A stretch of DNA of 64,000 bases from positions 620,001-684,000 of the forward strand of contig CP058931.1 in the NCBI GenBank assembly GCA_024760505.1, written 5' to 3'. Below, piece after piece: positions 27,103 through 36,589 of the stretch. The DNA comes from Nitrospira sp. GTDB lineage: Bacteria > Nitrospirota > Nitrospiria > Nitrospirales > UBA8639. Positions within the stretch are counted from its first letter, which is position 1; every line of letters starts with the position of its first letter. The notes under the pieces were generated by a model. It saw only the letters and a list, made by a program, of their open reading frames with translations, had not been told where the DNA came from and searched no databases. Position numbers and translations under genes: made by a program.

Positions 27103-28278
27103 CTATTTCTTTTTTCTGAGAGCGACAATACGTTGAGCGGCTTCCCAGAGGTCAGCGACCCCTTCCACTTTCAAACCTGATTCAGCCAGAAGCTTTCGGC
27201 CTTCTTCCGCATTGGTTCCTTGAAGTCGAACAACAACAGGTAGCTTGATGCCGACTTCTTTCGCCGCATCAATCACTCCATGGGCAATTCGCTCGCAACG
27301 CACAATCCCACCGAAAATATTAATGAATATGCCCTTGACCTTTTTATCTTTCAACAGAATGCGAAAACCGGCTGCGACCGTCTCTTTTGTCGCCCCACCG
27401 CCCACATCTAAAAAATTCGCCGGTTCGGACCCCGCCAACTTAATGACGTCCATGGTTGCCATCGCCAAACCCGCCCCGTTGACCATGCAACCGATGTCTC
27501 CATCCAGTTTGACATAGTTCAGATTATTGCTACCCGCTTCAATCTCTAAAGGCTCTTCTTCGTGCAGATCTCTGAACTTTTGAATATCAGGATGTTTAAA
27601 TAGTGCACTGTCATCAATTGAGACTTTTCCATCCAACGCGACCAGACGCTTATCCGTGGTAATGACCAATGGATTAATTTCCACGAGCGATGCGTTTTTT
27701 TCCATAAACAGGCGGTACAGGTTTTCCAACATTTGAAAAAACGGCTTCACCACCGCCGGCTCAAGCTCTGGAAGTCCCAAGCCGAAGGCCAGATTTCTTC
27801 CATTGTACCCTTGGAATCCGACCGCCGGATCAATGGACTCTTTCAGCAATTTGTCCGGTGTATGTTCGGCCACTTCCTCAATGTCCATGCCGCCTTCCGT
27901 ACTGGCAATAAACGTCGGAAAGCCTGACTCACGGTCTACCAGTAAACTCAAATACAATTCCTTAGCGATCCCTGCACCTTCTTCAATCAATAGGCGCCGA
28001 ACTTTTCTGCCCTTGGGACCCGTCTGATGGGTCACCAGTGTTTTTCCGAGAATTTCCTTAGCCAGTTCGGGGACTTCAGTTTTATTTTTGGTTAATTTGA
28101 CCCCGCCGGCTTTACCACGTCCACCCGCATGAATCTGCGCTTTCACCACAAATACGGGGGTATCCAGAACTGAGGCCCACTTTTCAGCCGCTTTGACGTT
28201 TTTGATTTCCTTGCCTTTGGGTACAGGAATCCCAAACTGTGCAAAGAGCTGTTTGGCTTGAAACTCGTGAATATTCAT
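27103..28278 (-). CDS. sucC: Succinyl-CoA ligase, beta subunit
   Basis: A 391-residue beta subunit with the N-terminal ATP-grasp domain (MNIHEFQAKQLFAQFGIPVPKG, KAQIHAGGRGKAGGVKL) and the C-terminal flavodoxin-like domain (FLDVGGGATKETV, then FINIFGGIVRCERIAHG). The length is standard. Paired with SucD downstream and preceded by frdA, it fits the succinate to succinyl-CoA step that follows fumarate reduction. The ribosome binding site is AGAGGATTT. Confidence 0.97.
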   Translation of the reverse strand: MNIHEFQAKQLFAQFGIPVPKGKEIKNVKAAEKWASVLDTPVFVVKAQIHAGGRGKAGGVKLTKNKTEVPELAKEILGKTLVTHQTGPKGRKVRRLLIEEGAGIAKELYLSLLVDRESGFPTFIASTEGGMDIEEVAEHTPDKLLKESIDPAVGFQGYNGRNLAFGLGLPELEPAVVKPFFQMLENLYRLFMEKNASLVEINPLVITTDKRLVALDGKVSIDDSALFKHPDIQKFRDLHEEEPLEIEAGSNNLNYVKLDGDIGCMVNGAGLAMATMDVIKLAGSEPANFLDVGGGATKETVAAGFRILLKDKKVKGIFINIFGGIVRCERIAHGVIDAAKEVGIKLPVVVRLQGTNAEEGRKLLAESGLKVEGVADLWEAAQRIVALRKKK

Positions 28279-28361
28279 AAATCCTCTTGGTAGGTTCTAC
28301 AGCTCAAATCGGAACATTGGGCGATGACAATATCCCGTTTGGTGATCAATCGAGTTGAAAA

Positions 28362-29939
28362 TTACTTGTTGGTGTAAGCCGGCAAGACCATAGGTGAAAT
28401 GATGCCAGCGGACACATGATGCCGTTTGGCTTCGGCTCGAAATCGCTTCAGATGGTCTAAGGTCAACGAGCTTTTCGGCAGAGACTTGGACCGCTCTGCA
28501 GCAAGAATACCTGTTCGCTTGCCAAACACCATTAAGTCCAACAAAGAATTCCCCATGAGCCGGTTTCGCCCATGTAATCCGCCGGAGGCCTCTCCCGCCA
28601 CGAATAAATTGGCCACAGGCGTTTCTCCATTCACATCAATCTTGACGCCCCCGTTTTGGTAATGCAGCGTGGGATAGATCAGTACCGGATCTTTCCGGAT
28701 ATCGACCTGGTAGCGCTCATACTGCCGAACCATCGCGGGAAAATGTTTGTCCAACGTTCCCGGTCCATGTTCCACATCTAACAACGGCGTATCCAGCCAG
28801 ACGCCCACCCTTCCAGATGGTGTTCGAACCCCTCGCCCCTCTTCACATTCTCGAATGATCGACGAGGACACAACATCACGGGTATCCAATTCATTCACAA
28901 AGCGCTCGCCCTTCCCATTCACCAAATGACCCCCTTCAGAGCGAATGCCTTCTGTCACCAGCGCACCGACTAATTGCTCAGGATACACCCCACCTGAAGG
29001 ATGATATTGAAAGGTATCGATTTGAACGAGAGGCACGCCGAGGCGATAGGCCAGGACCAGGGCATCCCCTGTCGCCCCGAAATGATTGCTGGTTGGAAAT
29101 CCCTGAATGTGCAACCGGCCGATTCCGCCTGTTGCCAGGATCACCGTTTTAGCGGCAACGACGATGAAGCGATTGTTGTCTAAGTCTTTCAGCACCGCTC
29201 CCGTGCATGCACCATCGGCATCGCTTAACAATTCCACCGCAGCGACAAATTCCAACAACGGAACCTTCTGGTTCAGCACTTCGTCTTTCAACACTCGCAT
29301 GATTTCCAAACCGGTGTAATCGGAGCAGGTTAACAGCCTGGCCTTTGAGCTTCCTCCCCCTTTTTTTACATGCAGATTTCCATCGGCATCCCGATCGAAT
29401 AAGACACCTAATTCCAATAGCCATTTGGCAATAGACGGTCCCTCTTCCACCATGACCTTTAACAACTGGTGGTCATTTTTCATGTGCCCGCCCTTTAAGG
29501 TGTCCAAGAAATGCTGGACAGGCGAATCGTCCGAGCCAACGGCAATTTGCATCCCGCCTTGGGCCATGACCGAGTTGGAATCCCCGAGCCGCAACTTCGT
29601 GGCCAACAACACATTGGCACCATGGGCATGGGCATGGAGGGCCGACGCACACCCCGCCCCTCCTCCACCAACGACCAGGACATCCACGGAGTAATCAGGA
29701 GTAAGATTAAGATCAGCCGGAACCGGGCTCTCCCCTTCCAACAGAGTCGCCACTTCGGTCACGGTTGATTCACCGGCATTCGGGCCAAAAATAATCGGCC
29801 GGTAGGCATGAGCCCGATGATCAGGATGGTATTTCTTGATAAGGCTATCCCGTTCGGCTGGAGAAAGCTTGGGAAAACTTTTAGACCGACGGGCGTCTCG
29901 GGTTTGATGAACTAAATTTCTCTGATCGGTAAGTTCCAT
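28362..29939 (-). CDS. frdA: Fumarate reductase/succinate dehydrogenase flavoprotein subunit
   Basis: A 525-residue flavoprotein of the FrdA/SdhA/NadB group. An N-terminal extension of about 80 residues precedes the FAD Rossmann motif (VDVLVVGGGGAGCASAL). Substrate-site motifs are HPSGG and TEGIRSEGGHLVNGKGERF, with the C-terminal FAD motif LFVAGEASGGLHGRNRLMGNSLLD. It is shorter than E. coli FrdA and ends soon after the FAD domain, so the C-terminal helical domain is reduced. With FrdB it should reduce fumarate to succinate. I see no Shine-Dalgarno sequence before the ATG; translation may be coupled to frdB, which ends 20 nt upstream. Confidence 0.92.
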   Translation of the reverse strand: MELTDQRNLVHQTRDARRSKSFPKLSPAERDSLIKKYHPDHRAHAYRPIIFGPNAGESTVTEVATLLEGESPVPADLNLTPDYSVDVLVVGGGGAGCASALHAHAHGANVLLATKLRLGDSNSVMAQGGMQIAVGSDDSPVQHFLDTLKGGHMKNDHQLLKVMVEEGPSIAKWLLELGVLFDRDADGNLHVKKGGGSSKARLLTCSDYTGLEIMRVLKDEVLNQKVPLLEFVAAVELLSDADGACTGAVLKDLDNNRFIVVAAKTVILATGGIGRLHIQGFPTSNHFGATGDALVLAYRLGVPLVQIDTFQYHPSGGVYPEQLVGALVTEGIRSEGGHLVNGKGERFVNELDTRDVVSSSIIRECEEGRGVRTPSGRVGVWLDTPLLDVEHGPGTLDKHFPAMVRQYERYQVDIRKDPVLIYPTLHYQNGGVKIDVNGETPVANLFVAGEASGGLHGRNRLMGNSLLDLMVFGKRTGILAAERSKSLPKSSLTLDHLKRFRAEAKRHHVSAGIISPMVLPAYTNK

Positions 29940-29959
29940 GAGAAAAGCAAAAAAACTAG

Positions 29960-30676
29960 TTAGGTTGTGGCCGCGGAGGTATTTTGTAATTCCTCATCGG
30001 ACAACTTGAGGATACGATCCCACTCCTGCTGAAAATGTCCATCGGTAATCTCTTGAATACGTTTCGAGAGGCCTTCAGGCTTTTCGGTGAAATGCACGCC
30101 TTGAGCCCGACTGGCATAGAGCGCGACCAGATTGGGAGCAATATCAGCAATACAGACAGGCGCGCACATTCCACACATGACACAATCCATGAACATTTCA
30201 GAGACCGCTTTAAAATCCCCAAACACCGCTTTCCACACACCTTCCCGCACATCAATTTGTTGAGGGCAGGCTTCTGTGCAGGCATTACAGTTCCGGCATA
30301 AGGGGGCTTCAGGATAGAGCGTAAACAAATCCTGCTTAGGGTCTTTGAGCTCAAGAAGGTTGTAGGTCGCTTTTCTCGCCGGAAAAGCCGGCATAAACGA
30401 AAAGGACATCCCATCCTCGACTGCCATCGAACAGGCCAAACAGGTTTTGACCTTAGGATCGTCTTTTGTACGGTAATAAGTCGCACAGGCTCCACAAAAT
30501 CCGCCTAGGCATCCAACTCCACGAATCACATCCTGCCCTGCATACCACAAAGCTTTGATCAGGGTGATACCGGCGGGAACCTGGAACGGTTTCCCTTCAA
30601 TCTCCACGGTAACCATCTTAGGTTGGAGACTCTCTTCTTGATCTAGAGTATTTTTTTTATCCAATGTGTCAGGCAT
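29960..30676 (-). CDS. frdB: Fumarate reductase iron-sulfur subunit
   Basis: A 238-residue iron-sulfur subunit. The N-terminal [2Fe-2S] ferredoxin-like domain has cysteines in GVGCLGGFCGACATYYR and KTCLACSM. The C-terminal domain has CRNCNACTEACPQ and CVMCGMCAPVC. The second of these is a full CxxCxxCxxxC set, whereas typical SdhB/FrdB replaces one Cys and holds a [3Fe-4S] cluster; two [4Fe-4S] clusters are therefore likely. No membrane-anchor gene (C/D) is adjacent, which points to a soluble enzyme as in Hydrogenobacter. It starts 78 nt after acn. Confidence 0.9.
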   Translation of the reverse strand: MPDTLDKKNTLDQEESLQPKMVTVEIEGKPFQVPAGITLIKALWYAGQDVIRGVGCLGGFCGACATYYRTKDDPKVKTCLACSMAVEDGMSFSFMPAFPARKATYNLLELKDPKQDLFTLYPEAPLCRNCNACTEACPQQIDVREGVWKAVFGDFKAVSEMFMDCVMCGMCAPVCIADIAPNLVALYASRAQGVHFTEKPEGLSKRIQEITDGHFQQEWDRILKLSDEELQNTSAATT

Positions 30677-30753
30677 AGCTCAAAGATAGTACCTTATACG
30701 ATTGACAAATTTCTCGTCGTGTGTTTAAACCACCCGGCCTACTTAATTGGGTA

Positions 30754-33000
30754 TTAATTTAACGCATTCAATGCGGAACCAGCCTTAAACCACGTGATCT
30801 GTTGTTCGGTCATACTATGATTGGCTTGAATGACCACTTCCTGACCATTTTTCTTGTGAAGGACGACCTGAACCGGTTTGCCTGGCGCAAGTCCACTTAA
30901 CCCCTTCACACTGATCCGGTCTTCTTGTTCAATTTGGTCATAATCCTTCGGATCCGCAAATGTCAGTGCAAGGATGCCTTGCTTCTTGAGATTGGTCTCA
31001 TGAATGCGAGCAAAACTTTTTGTCAGGACAGCTAGGACACCCAAAAATCGTGGAGACATCGCCGCATGCTCACGGCTGCTCCCTTCCCCATAGTTTTCAT
31101 CACCCACCACAAACGACCCCAAACCTTTTTCTTTATACCGTCTGGCGACTTGTGCAGGAGTCAAACCGGACTCTCCGGTTAAGACGTCATTGGCCTTGCC
31201 CGCCTCGTCTGCAAAAGCATTGTTGGCCCCAAGAAACATGTTGTCACTGATCTTGTCCAAATGTCCCCTGAATTTGAGCCACGGACCGGCTGGAGAAATA
31301 TGATCCGTTGTGGTCTTGCCTTTGGTTTTAATTAATAGCGGCAACTTTTCAAAATCTTTCCCATCCCATTTTGGGAAAGGCTTTAATAATTGCAACCGCT
31401 CGCTGGTAGGAGGAATGTCCACTTGAAGCTTCGAACCATCCTCCGCAGGTTGAACCAAACCTTCTTCCCCTTTGGCAAAACCCTTGGCCGGCAATTCATC
31501 TCCCTGAGGCGCCTCAAATTTGAAGTCTTTTCCATCTGCGGTTTTCAAGGTCCCCTTAATCGGATCAAAGCCCAGATCACCTGAAAACGCATAAGCCGTG
31601 ACCACTTCAGGACTGGCCAGGAAGGATAACGTCTCACTCACCCCATCATTCCGCCCGGGAAAGTTCCGGTTAAACGTACTGACAATAGAGTCGGCTTTGC
31701 CTTTCACGGCATCCGCTCGCTTCCATTGACCAATGCAGGGTCCACAGGCATTTGCAAGGACGGTGGCCCCCATACTTTCAAAAGTTTCCAAAAATCCTTC
31801 GCGCTTCATGGTGTGGTAAATCCGTTCTGATCCCGGGCTAACCAGAAAGGCCGTTTTGGCTTTAAGCCCAGCTTGTAACCCTTGCTTGGCAATATGCGCC
31901 GCGCGACCGATATCTTCATATGAAGAATTGGTACAGCTTCCGACTAATGTCGCTTTTAATTGAACGGGATAACCTTTTTCTTTGGCTTCCGCTGCCATCT
32001 TTGAAATTGGCCGCGCCAAATCAGGGGTATGCGGTCCCACAACATGCGGCTCAAGAGTGGACAGATCAATTTCGACGATTTCATCAAAGTATTTTTCCGG
32101 AGACTGATAAACCTCAGGGTCCGCAACCAACATGCTCCGATTGGCAGCTGCCAATTTGGCAATGTCAGCCCGCTCCGTGATATTCAAGTATGCCACCATT
32201 TTTTCATCGAACGGGAAAATAGAAGTCGTGGCGCCAAGCTCAGCTCCCATATTGGTAATCGTGCCTTTGCCTGTCGCACTGATGGTTTCGGCGCCAGGGC
32301 CAAAATACTCCACGATCTTATTGGTTCCACCCTTCACCGTCAGAAGGCCACAAATATACAAAATGACATCTTTTGGCGAAGCCCAGCCATTCAGCTTTCC
32401 GGTTAACTTCACGCCGATGAGTTTAGGATGGAGGACCTCCCATGGAAGACCCGCCATCACTTCCCCCGCATCCGCTCCACCGACGCCAATGGCCAACATT
32501 CCCAACCCGCCACCGTTTGGCGTGTGTGAATCGGTTCCAATGATCAATCCGCCAGGAAATGCATAATTTTCCAACACCACCTGATGGATGATCCCAGCTC
32601 CAGGCTTCCAGAATCCGATCCCATATTTTTTTGCGGCCGAGGCGAGAAAATTATAGACTTCCCTGTTTTCATCACATGCGCGCAGAAGATCCTTTTCCGA
32701 TCCGACTTCTGCCCTGATCAAGTGATCGCAATGGATAGTACTCGGAACAGCGACTTTATCTTTCCCCGCTTGCATAAACTGCAACATGGCCATTTGGGCC
32801 GTCGCATCCTGCATCGCGACTCTATCGGGACGAAGCGCCAACATGGCCTTTCCACGTTCCCAGACTTGTGTGTCGAAATCATCGGCATGGCTGACCAGGA
32901 TTTTTTCTGTCAGCGTGAGAGGTCGCCCAAATTTTTTGCGAGCTTTGTCCACAATTCCCGGCATTGACGCATACAGTTTTTGGACCATTTCTAGGGACAT
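30754..33000 (-). CDS. acn: Aconitate hydratase
   Basis: A 748-residue aconitase of the mitochondrial-like type, converting citrate and isocitrate through cis-aconitate. The [4Fe-4S] ligands lie in VGSCTNSSYEDIG and ANACGPCIGQW. Substrate-site motifs include GTDSHTPNGGGLG, and the swivel domain has NYGEGSSREHAA. The ATG at 33000 has CAGGAGATAG upstream; the frame is open 23 codons further, but that extension is hydrophobic and lacks a ribosome binding site. It lies between aclA (77 nt upstream) and frdB in the reductive TCA operon. Confidence 0.96.
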   Translation of the reverse strand: MSLEMVQKLYASMPGIVDKARKKFGRPLTLTEKILVSHADDFDTQVWERGKAMLALRPDRVAMQDATAQMAMLQFMQAGKDKVAVPSTIHCDHLIRAEVGSEKDLLRACDENREVYNFLASAAKKYGIGFWKPGAGIIHQVVLENYAFPGGLIIGTDSHTPNGGGLGMLAIGVGGADAGEVMAGLPWEVLHPKLIGVKLTGKLNGWASPKDVILYICGLLTVKGGTNKIVEYFGPGAETISATGKGTITNMGAELGATTSIFPFDEKMVAYLNITERADIAKLAAANRSMLVADPEVYQSPEKYFDEIVEIDLSTLEPHVVGPHTPDLARPISKMAAEAKEKGYPVQLKATLVGSCTNSSYEDIGRAAHIAKQGLQAGLKAKTAFLVSPGSERIYHTMKREGFLETFESMGATVLANACGPCIGQWKRADAVKGKADSIVSTFNRNFPGRNDGVSETLSFLASPEVVTAYAFSGDLGFDPIKGTLKTADGKDFKFEAPQGDELPAKGFAKGEEGLVQPAEDGSKLQVDIPPTSERLQLLKPFPKWDGKDFEKLPLLIKTKGKTTTDHISPAGPWLKFRGHLDKISDNMFLGANNAFADEAGKANDVLTGESGLTPAQVARRYKEKGLGSFVVGDENYGEGSSREHAAMSPRFLGVLAVLTKSFARIHETNLKKQGILALTFADPKDYDQIEQEDRISVKGLSGLAPGKPVQVVLHKKNGQEVVIQANHSMTEQQITWFKAGSALNALN

Positions 33001-33076
33001 AGGACTATCTCCTGGGTTCAGTTCAACATGGATAAGATTGATAACATTCAACCAAAAAAGTCCGCTCACACCCTCA

Positions 33077-34903
33077 TTACTTTAACGGTGGCACCTCGCG
33101 ACGCTTCGGGGAGGCATAATTTACCAGATAGTCAAACAATCGGATGAGCCGACTGCCTTGCCGCTTTTGATCCGTCCAATGTCCAATCATCCCGATGGTT
33201 CGCGATAAAATGAAGAAGCCATTGAGGCTATCAACCGGAAAACCGATATCGACTAACACCGCCGCCATGGTTCCATCAACGTTGAGTATGAGATTATCTT
33301 TTTTGACAGCGGTAATTTTTTCGACTTCCAATGCAAAATCCAAGTGCGGAGTGGCCATGTTCAAACTTTTTACGTACCCAACCAACTCCTTCACCCGCTT
33401 ATCCGGATTTTTTAAACTTTTGACTCGGTGACCGATTCCCGGAACCGGTCCCACATTTTTCTTCATGTAGACAAGGAAATCATCGACCGAAAGTTTGTTG
33501 TCGATCGCGTATTTAAACCATCGCCCCGCGTCCGTCACCGCTCCACCAAAGCGCGGACCGATCATAATCATACCGGCCGCGACCGCTTGAGATAATCCGA
33601 TTCCAGCACACGCGGCGATAATCGTCGTCAAGGCTCCACTCACGCAAGGACCATGATCGGCCGACAGCATGATAATGCGTTTGATGATTTCGGCTTCTTG
33701 TTTGGAGACAAGGCGATTGTCCCATAGCAAGCCGATAATATGGGGGATGTCATATCCGTTATTGATCAGTTCAGAAGCCGGATAACCTTGATACAGCGGT
33801 TCGTCACCCCGGTCGTCACTGATTGTGGAACGAATCAGCGGCGTCACCAGCACTTCCCCTTCCTTCATGCTCTCTTGAACCGTTTTGGGAAGCCTTGGCA
33901 TGTCCGCTGGAGACAATTCGGGGATGGGCTTGACCTGTCCGCTCTTCAGTAACTCTTCGTGGGTGGCCTTGATAGCCGGCCCCAGAGCACCAAAGGTATC
34001 CGGCACAATCGCGCCGGCCTTTTTCAGGGCTTCAGACTTTGCTCGCGCAGACCCCTCCCCCTTCAATCCTTCTTTTGCCCCGGCATGCCCGAATTTCATA
34101 CCCTTTGGAAGACTCTCTTGACAGAACCCTGATACGACCGCGAGTAATTTAATCCGTCGTTTCTTGGCCCCGTACCATTCGGCGGCCCGTTCTTCCAAAT
34201 CTCCACCCATTTCCCCGACAATGACCACCGCCTTGGTTTGCGGATCCTTTTCAAACATTTCCAGGTAGCTGACATAGTCTGTTCCCGGGTAGGCATCACC
34301 GCCGATACCGATCGCCGTCGTGATGCCGTCTGCAAATTGAGAACAAATCCAAATAATCTCGTTCGACAATCCCCCGGACTTGGTAATCACGCCGAAGGAA
34401 CCAGGACGGTACAGCTTGCACGCCACCAAGTTATCAAATGCCCCCCCAATCACTCCAAGGCGACATTCTCCTGCCGACACCACTCCAATTGAGGAAGGGC
34501 CATTAAAGGTCTTCCCAAGCTTACGGGCATGCTTCCCCAAAAGTTTGGCATCTTTTTCCGGCACCCCTTCGGTAATCATGGAGACCGTTTTAATATGCGG
34601 GTCATTGAGGGCTTCCATGGTGCCGGCATAGGCCCGGTCTGCTCCGATATAGACCAGACTCGTGTTAATCTCCGGGTGGTTGGCCGTCGCTTCGGCCACG
34701 GTTTTATAAATGGGAATCATTATTAACTCGGTTCCACAAATGATCTCATTGGTCTTCCCCGCATCGGGGGGATATACGAACGCAGAGACATTTAATGGTT
34801 GCTTAATCATGTACCGGAACTCAGCCATACGACGAGCGGCATTCACCCCGGCCACCCCCCCTTGAATGACGACATGCGTGTCTTTCGTTGCAAGAATACT
34901 CAT
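33077..34903 (-). CDS. aclA: ATP-citrate lyase, alpha (large) subunit
   Basis: A 608-residue AclA, matching the length of the Chlorobium protein. The N-terminal half resembles succinyl-CoA ligase alpha (VIQGGVAGVNAARRM) and has the phosphohistidine loop GHAGAKEGLKGEGSA with His at about 273. The C-terminal third is a citrate-synthase-like domain (MLSADHGPCVSGALTTI, GPRFGGAVTDAGRWF, GPVPGIGHRVKS). With AclB it cleaves citrate with ATP and CoA to acetyl-CoA and oxaloacetate, the hallmark step of the reductive TCA cycle. It starts 35 nt after aclB, with GGAGACC before the ATG. Confidence 0.96.
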   Translation of the reverse strand: MSILATKDTHVVIQGGVAGVNAARRMAEFRYMIKQPLNVSAFVYPPDAGKTNEIICGTELIMIPIYKTVAEATANHPEINTSLVYIGADRAYAGTMEALNDPHIKTVSMITEGVPEKDAKLLGKHARKLGKTFNGPSSIGVVSAGECRLGVIGGAFDNLVACKLYRPGSFGVITKSGGLSNEIIWICSQFADGITTAIGIGGDAYPGTDYVSYLEMFEKDPQTKAVVIVGEMGGDLEERAAEWYGAKKRRIKLLAVVSGFCQESLPKGMKFGHAGAKEGLKGEGSARAKSEALKKAGAIVPDTFGALGPAIKATHEELLKSGQVKPIPELSPADMPRLPKTVQESMKEGEVLVTPLIRSTISDDRGDEPLYQGYPASELINNGYDIPHIIGLLWDNRLVSKQEAEIIKRIIMLSADHGPCVSGALTTIIAACAGIGLSQAVAAGMIMIGPRFGGAVTDAGRWFKYAIDNKLSVDDFLVYMKKNVGPVPGIGHRVKSLKNPDKRVKELVGYVKSLNMATPHLDFALEVEKITAVKKDNLILNVDGTMAAVLVDIGFPVDSLNGFFILSRTIGMIGHWTDQKRQGSRLIRLFDYLVNYASPKRREVPPLK

Positions 34904-34938
34904 CGAAACGGTCTCCTACATCCTCAAGGTCTAATAGG

Positions 34939-36135
34939 TTATTTTGCGGCCATGGCCATATCGACAATGTCCGTTAACGGCGTTTTGCGGTCAAATACCT
35001 GAATATCAAAACCCTCATCCTGTAGCGCACGCATGGCCGCTAATCCCTGCAATTCGTTTGGACCACCCCGGCGCACCCAAATCTTGACACCCTCTAGCTT
35101 GCCTTCCGCTTTGGCCTTTCGAAACGCGTTGATAATGCCCCCAAAGGTCTTTTTGACATCGGTAAAATTCGCAATCGCTCCACCCACAATAATATGCTTG
35201 ATACCAGGCAACGAGCAGACTTTTTCCGTCAGAACTTCCACTGCCCAGTCCGGTGGATCGCCTGAATATTCTGCATAATTCGCAAGTTTGCCACCACGTG
35301 CCACCACCGCATCTGAATAATAAACGCTGGCACCACCACCGGCAGGTAACATCGCAATATTGCCGCCGGGAATCTCAATGAGCTTGACGGAGCCTTTCAC
35401 CTTGGCATCAACCGCCATGACTTCCTCTTCATTTTTGGTATAGGCACGCCCAAATTCAGCCGCAAACGGAAAGGTCCAGTCCTTATGCCGGAACTTGGCA
35501 TCACCGTCCAGAAGGGTCACCGCGTCCAGAGCCACAAGTTCTCCCTGGCCACTGAGTACAACTGGATTCACTTCTACGTATTGAGCATCTTCATTATCAA
35601 AACAGGCATATAATTTCTTCAAAAATTCCGCCATTTTTGCAGCCGTATCGCCGGAAAACCCCGCATCCTTTACCAGGGAGGAAAGCGCGGAATCCGACAG
35701 GGTCTCACCGGTTTCGATGGATACCTGCTTGACCTTATCCCAATTAGATTCCACTTCGATGCCACCACAGGTTGCCACCAAGAGGTCCACTCCATCACGC
35801 GTCGATTTGGCCGCGGCATAATATTCTTCTTTGTGATCAACCGCCTCGGAAACAATCACCTGCTTAATCGTCAGGGTTTCCAGTTTTTTACCAAGCATCT
35901 CCCGCACAGCCACTTTTGCCGCGGCTAAATCCAAGCCCACTTTGACTAACCCCAATTTAAAACGAGAGCCAAGTGCTTCATGCGCTTTGACTACCAGTTT
36001 ATTTTTTTGGAGCCAGTCATTGACCTGAGATAATTGGTCAAATTCCTCACTCGAGGTCACGACAGCATAGTTGGGAGTTGAAATCCCCCATTTTCGCAAT
36101 AAGCCCATTCCCGGGCCTTCAAGAACTTTTGCCAT
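34939..36135 (-). CDS. aclB: ATP-citrate lyase, beta (ATP-grasp) subunit
   Basis: A 398-residue AclB, the ATP-grasp and CoA-ligase-beta-like subunit (YVEVNPVVLSGQGELVALDAVTLLDGDA; GGNIAMLPAGGGASVYYSDAVV; IIVGGAIANFTDVKKTFGGI). It joins AclA to form the bacterial two-subunit ATP-citrate lyase. It is the first gene of the run aclB-aclA-acn-frdB-frdA-sucC-sucD. Its promoter region shares a conserved block with that of icd. The ribosome binding site GGAAGGG precedes the ATG. Confidence 0.96.
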   Translation of the reverse strand: MAKVLEGPGMGLLRKWGISTPNYAVVTSSEEFDQLSQVNDWLQKNKLVVKAHEALGSRFKLGLVKVGLDLAAAKVAVREMLGKKLETLTIKQVIVSEAVDHKEEYYAAAKSTRDGVDLLVATCGGIEVESNWDKVKQVSIETGETLSDSALSSLVKDAGFSGDTAAKMAEFLKKLYACFDNEDAQYVEVNPVVLSGQGELVALDAVTLLDGDAKFRHKDWTFPFAAEFGRAYTKNEEEVMAVDAKVKGSVKLIEIPGGNIAMLPAGGGASVYYSDAVVARGGKLANYAEYSGDPPDWAVEVLTEKVCSLPGIKHIIVGGAIANFTDVKKTFGGIINAFRKAKAEGKLEGVKIWVRRGGPNELQGLAAMRALQDEGFDIQVFDRKTPLTDIVDMAMAAK

Positions 36136-36214
36136 AATCCAACCCTTCCTTCAGGGACTCATCATAATGGTTAAGGACAAACGTAGCACAACCCGCCTGC
36201 CGCGCGGAACGGTG

Positions 36215-36283
36215 CATTGTACGAATGCCCTCATCCCGCTGCAATCAATCAAAAGACCCATGAACCCCTTTCAAAAGTCCCAG
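36215..36283 (-). promoter_or_regulatory. aclB promoter with conserved upstream block shared with icd
   Basis: Read on the minus strand there is a -35 box TTGCAG (36239-36244), a 17-nt spacer and a -10 box TACAAT (36216-36221), predicting a leader of about 70 nt. Upstream of the -35 lie CATGGGTC and two TTTTGA-like half sites (36249-36255 and 36271-36277, 22 bp apart). The block from 36215 to 36283 aligns with 39748-39818 upstream of icd, including 15 and 8 consecutive identical bases. The conserved part upstream of -35 suggests an activator site. Confidence 0.72.
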
Positions 36284-36589
36284 TGTCACCACCTGGAATG
36301 TCCATAAGAACACCGCCACACCCTAAAGAAAAAACCTATTTAAAATTAGTTAGTTGAGATGAGAAGTCCCCATCCCTAACCTCAGCCACAGGCTTTCCTT
36401 AAACCAACCCCGCACTATAGCCTGCGCGCTCTCCTGCTATGAGACAAAACCCTGCCCTACCCTAGCCATTCATTTTGACGCTTTAAAACCATTAACTTTA
36501 CTCACTAAATCTTTAAACTTCGGGGCAACCCTGTGCTTTAGAGCCTCGTCCTCATTCATAGCCCCTTCAGCACGTGGAAAATAATCTTG
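36284..36589. other. Intergenic gap with no recognised gene
   Basis: About 300 bp between the aclB control region and the 3' end of the methyltransferase gene. I see no coding frame with a ribosome binding site, no tRNA-like fold and no strong hairpin. Confidence 0.5.

Noticed and set aside
36239..36262. A sigma54 (-24/-12) promoter before aclB
   Set aside because: TGG and TTGC are present but the GG to GC spacing is about 16 nt rather than 12; the sigma70-like reading has exact 17-nt spacing in both copies.
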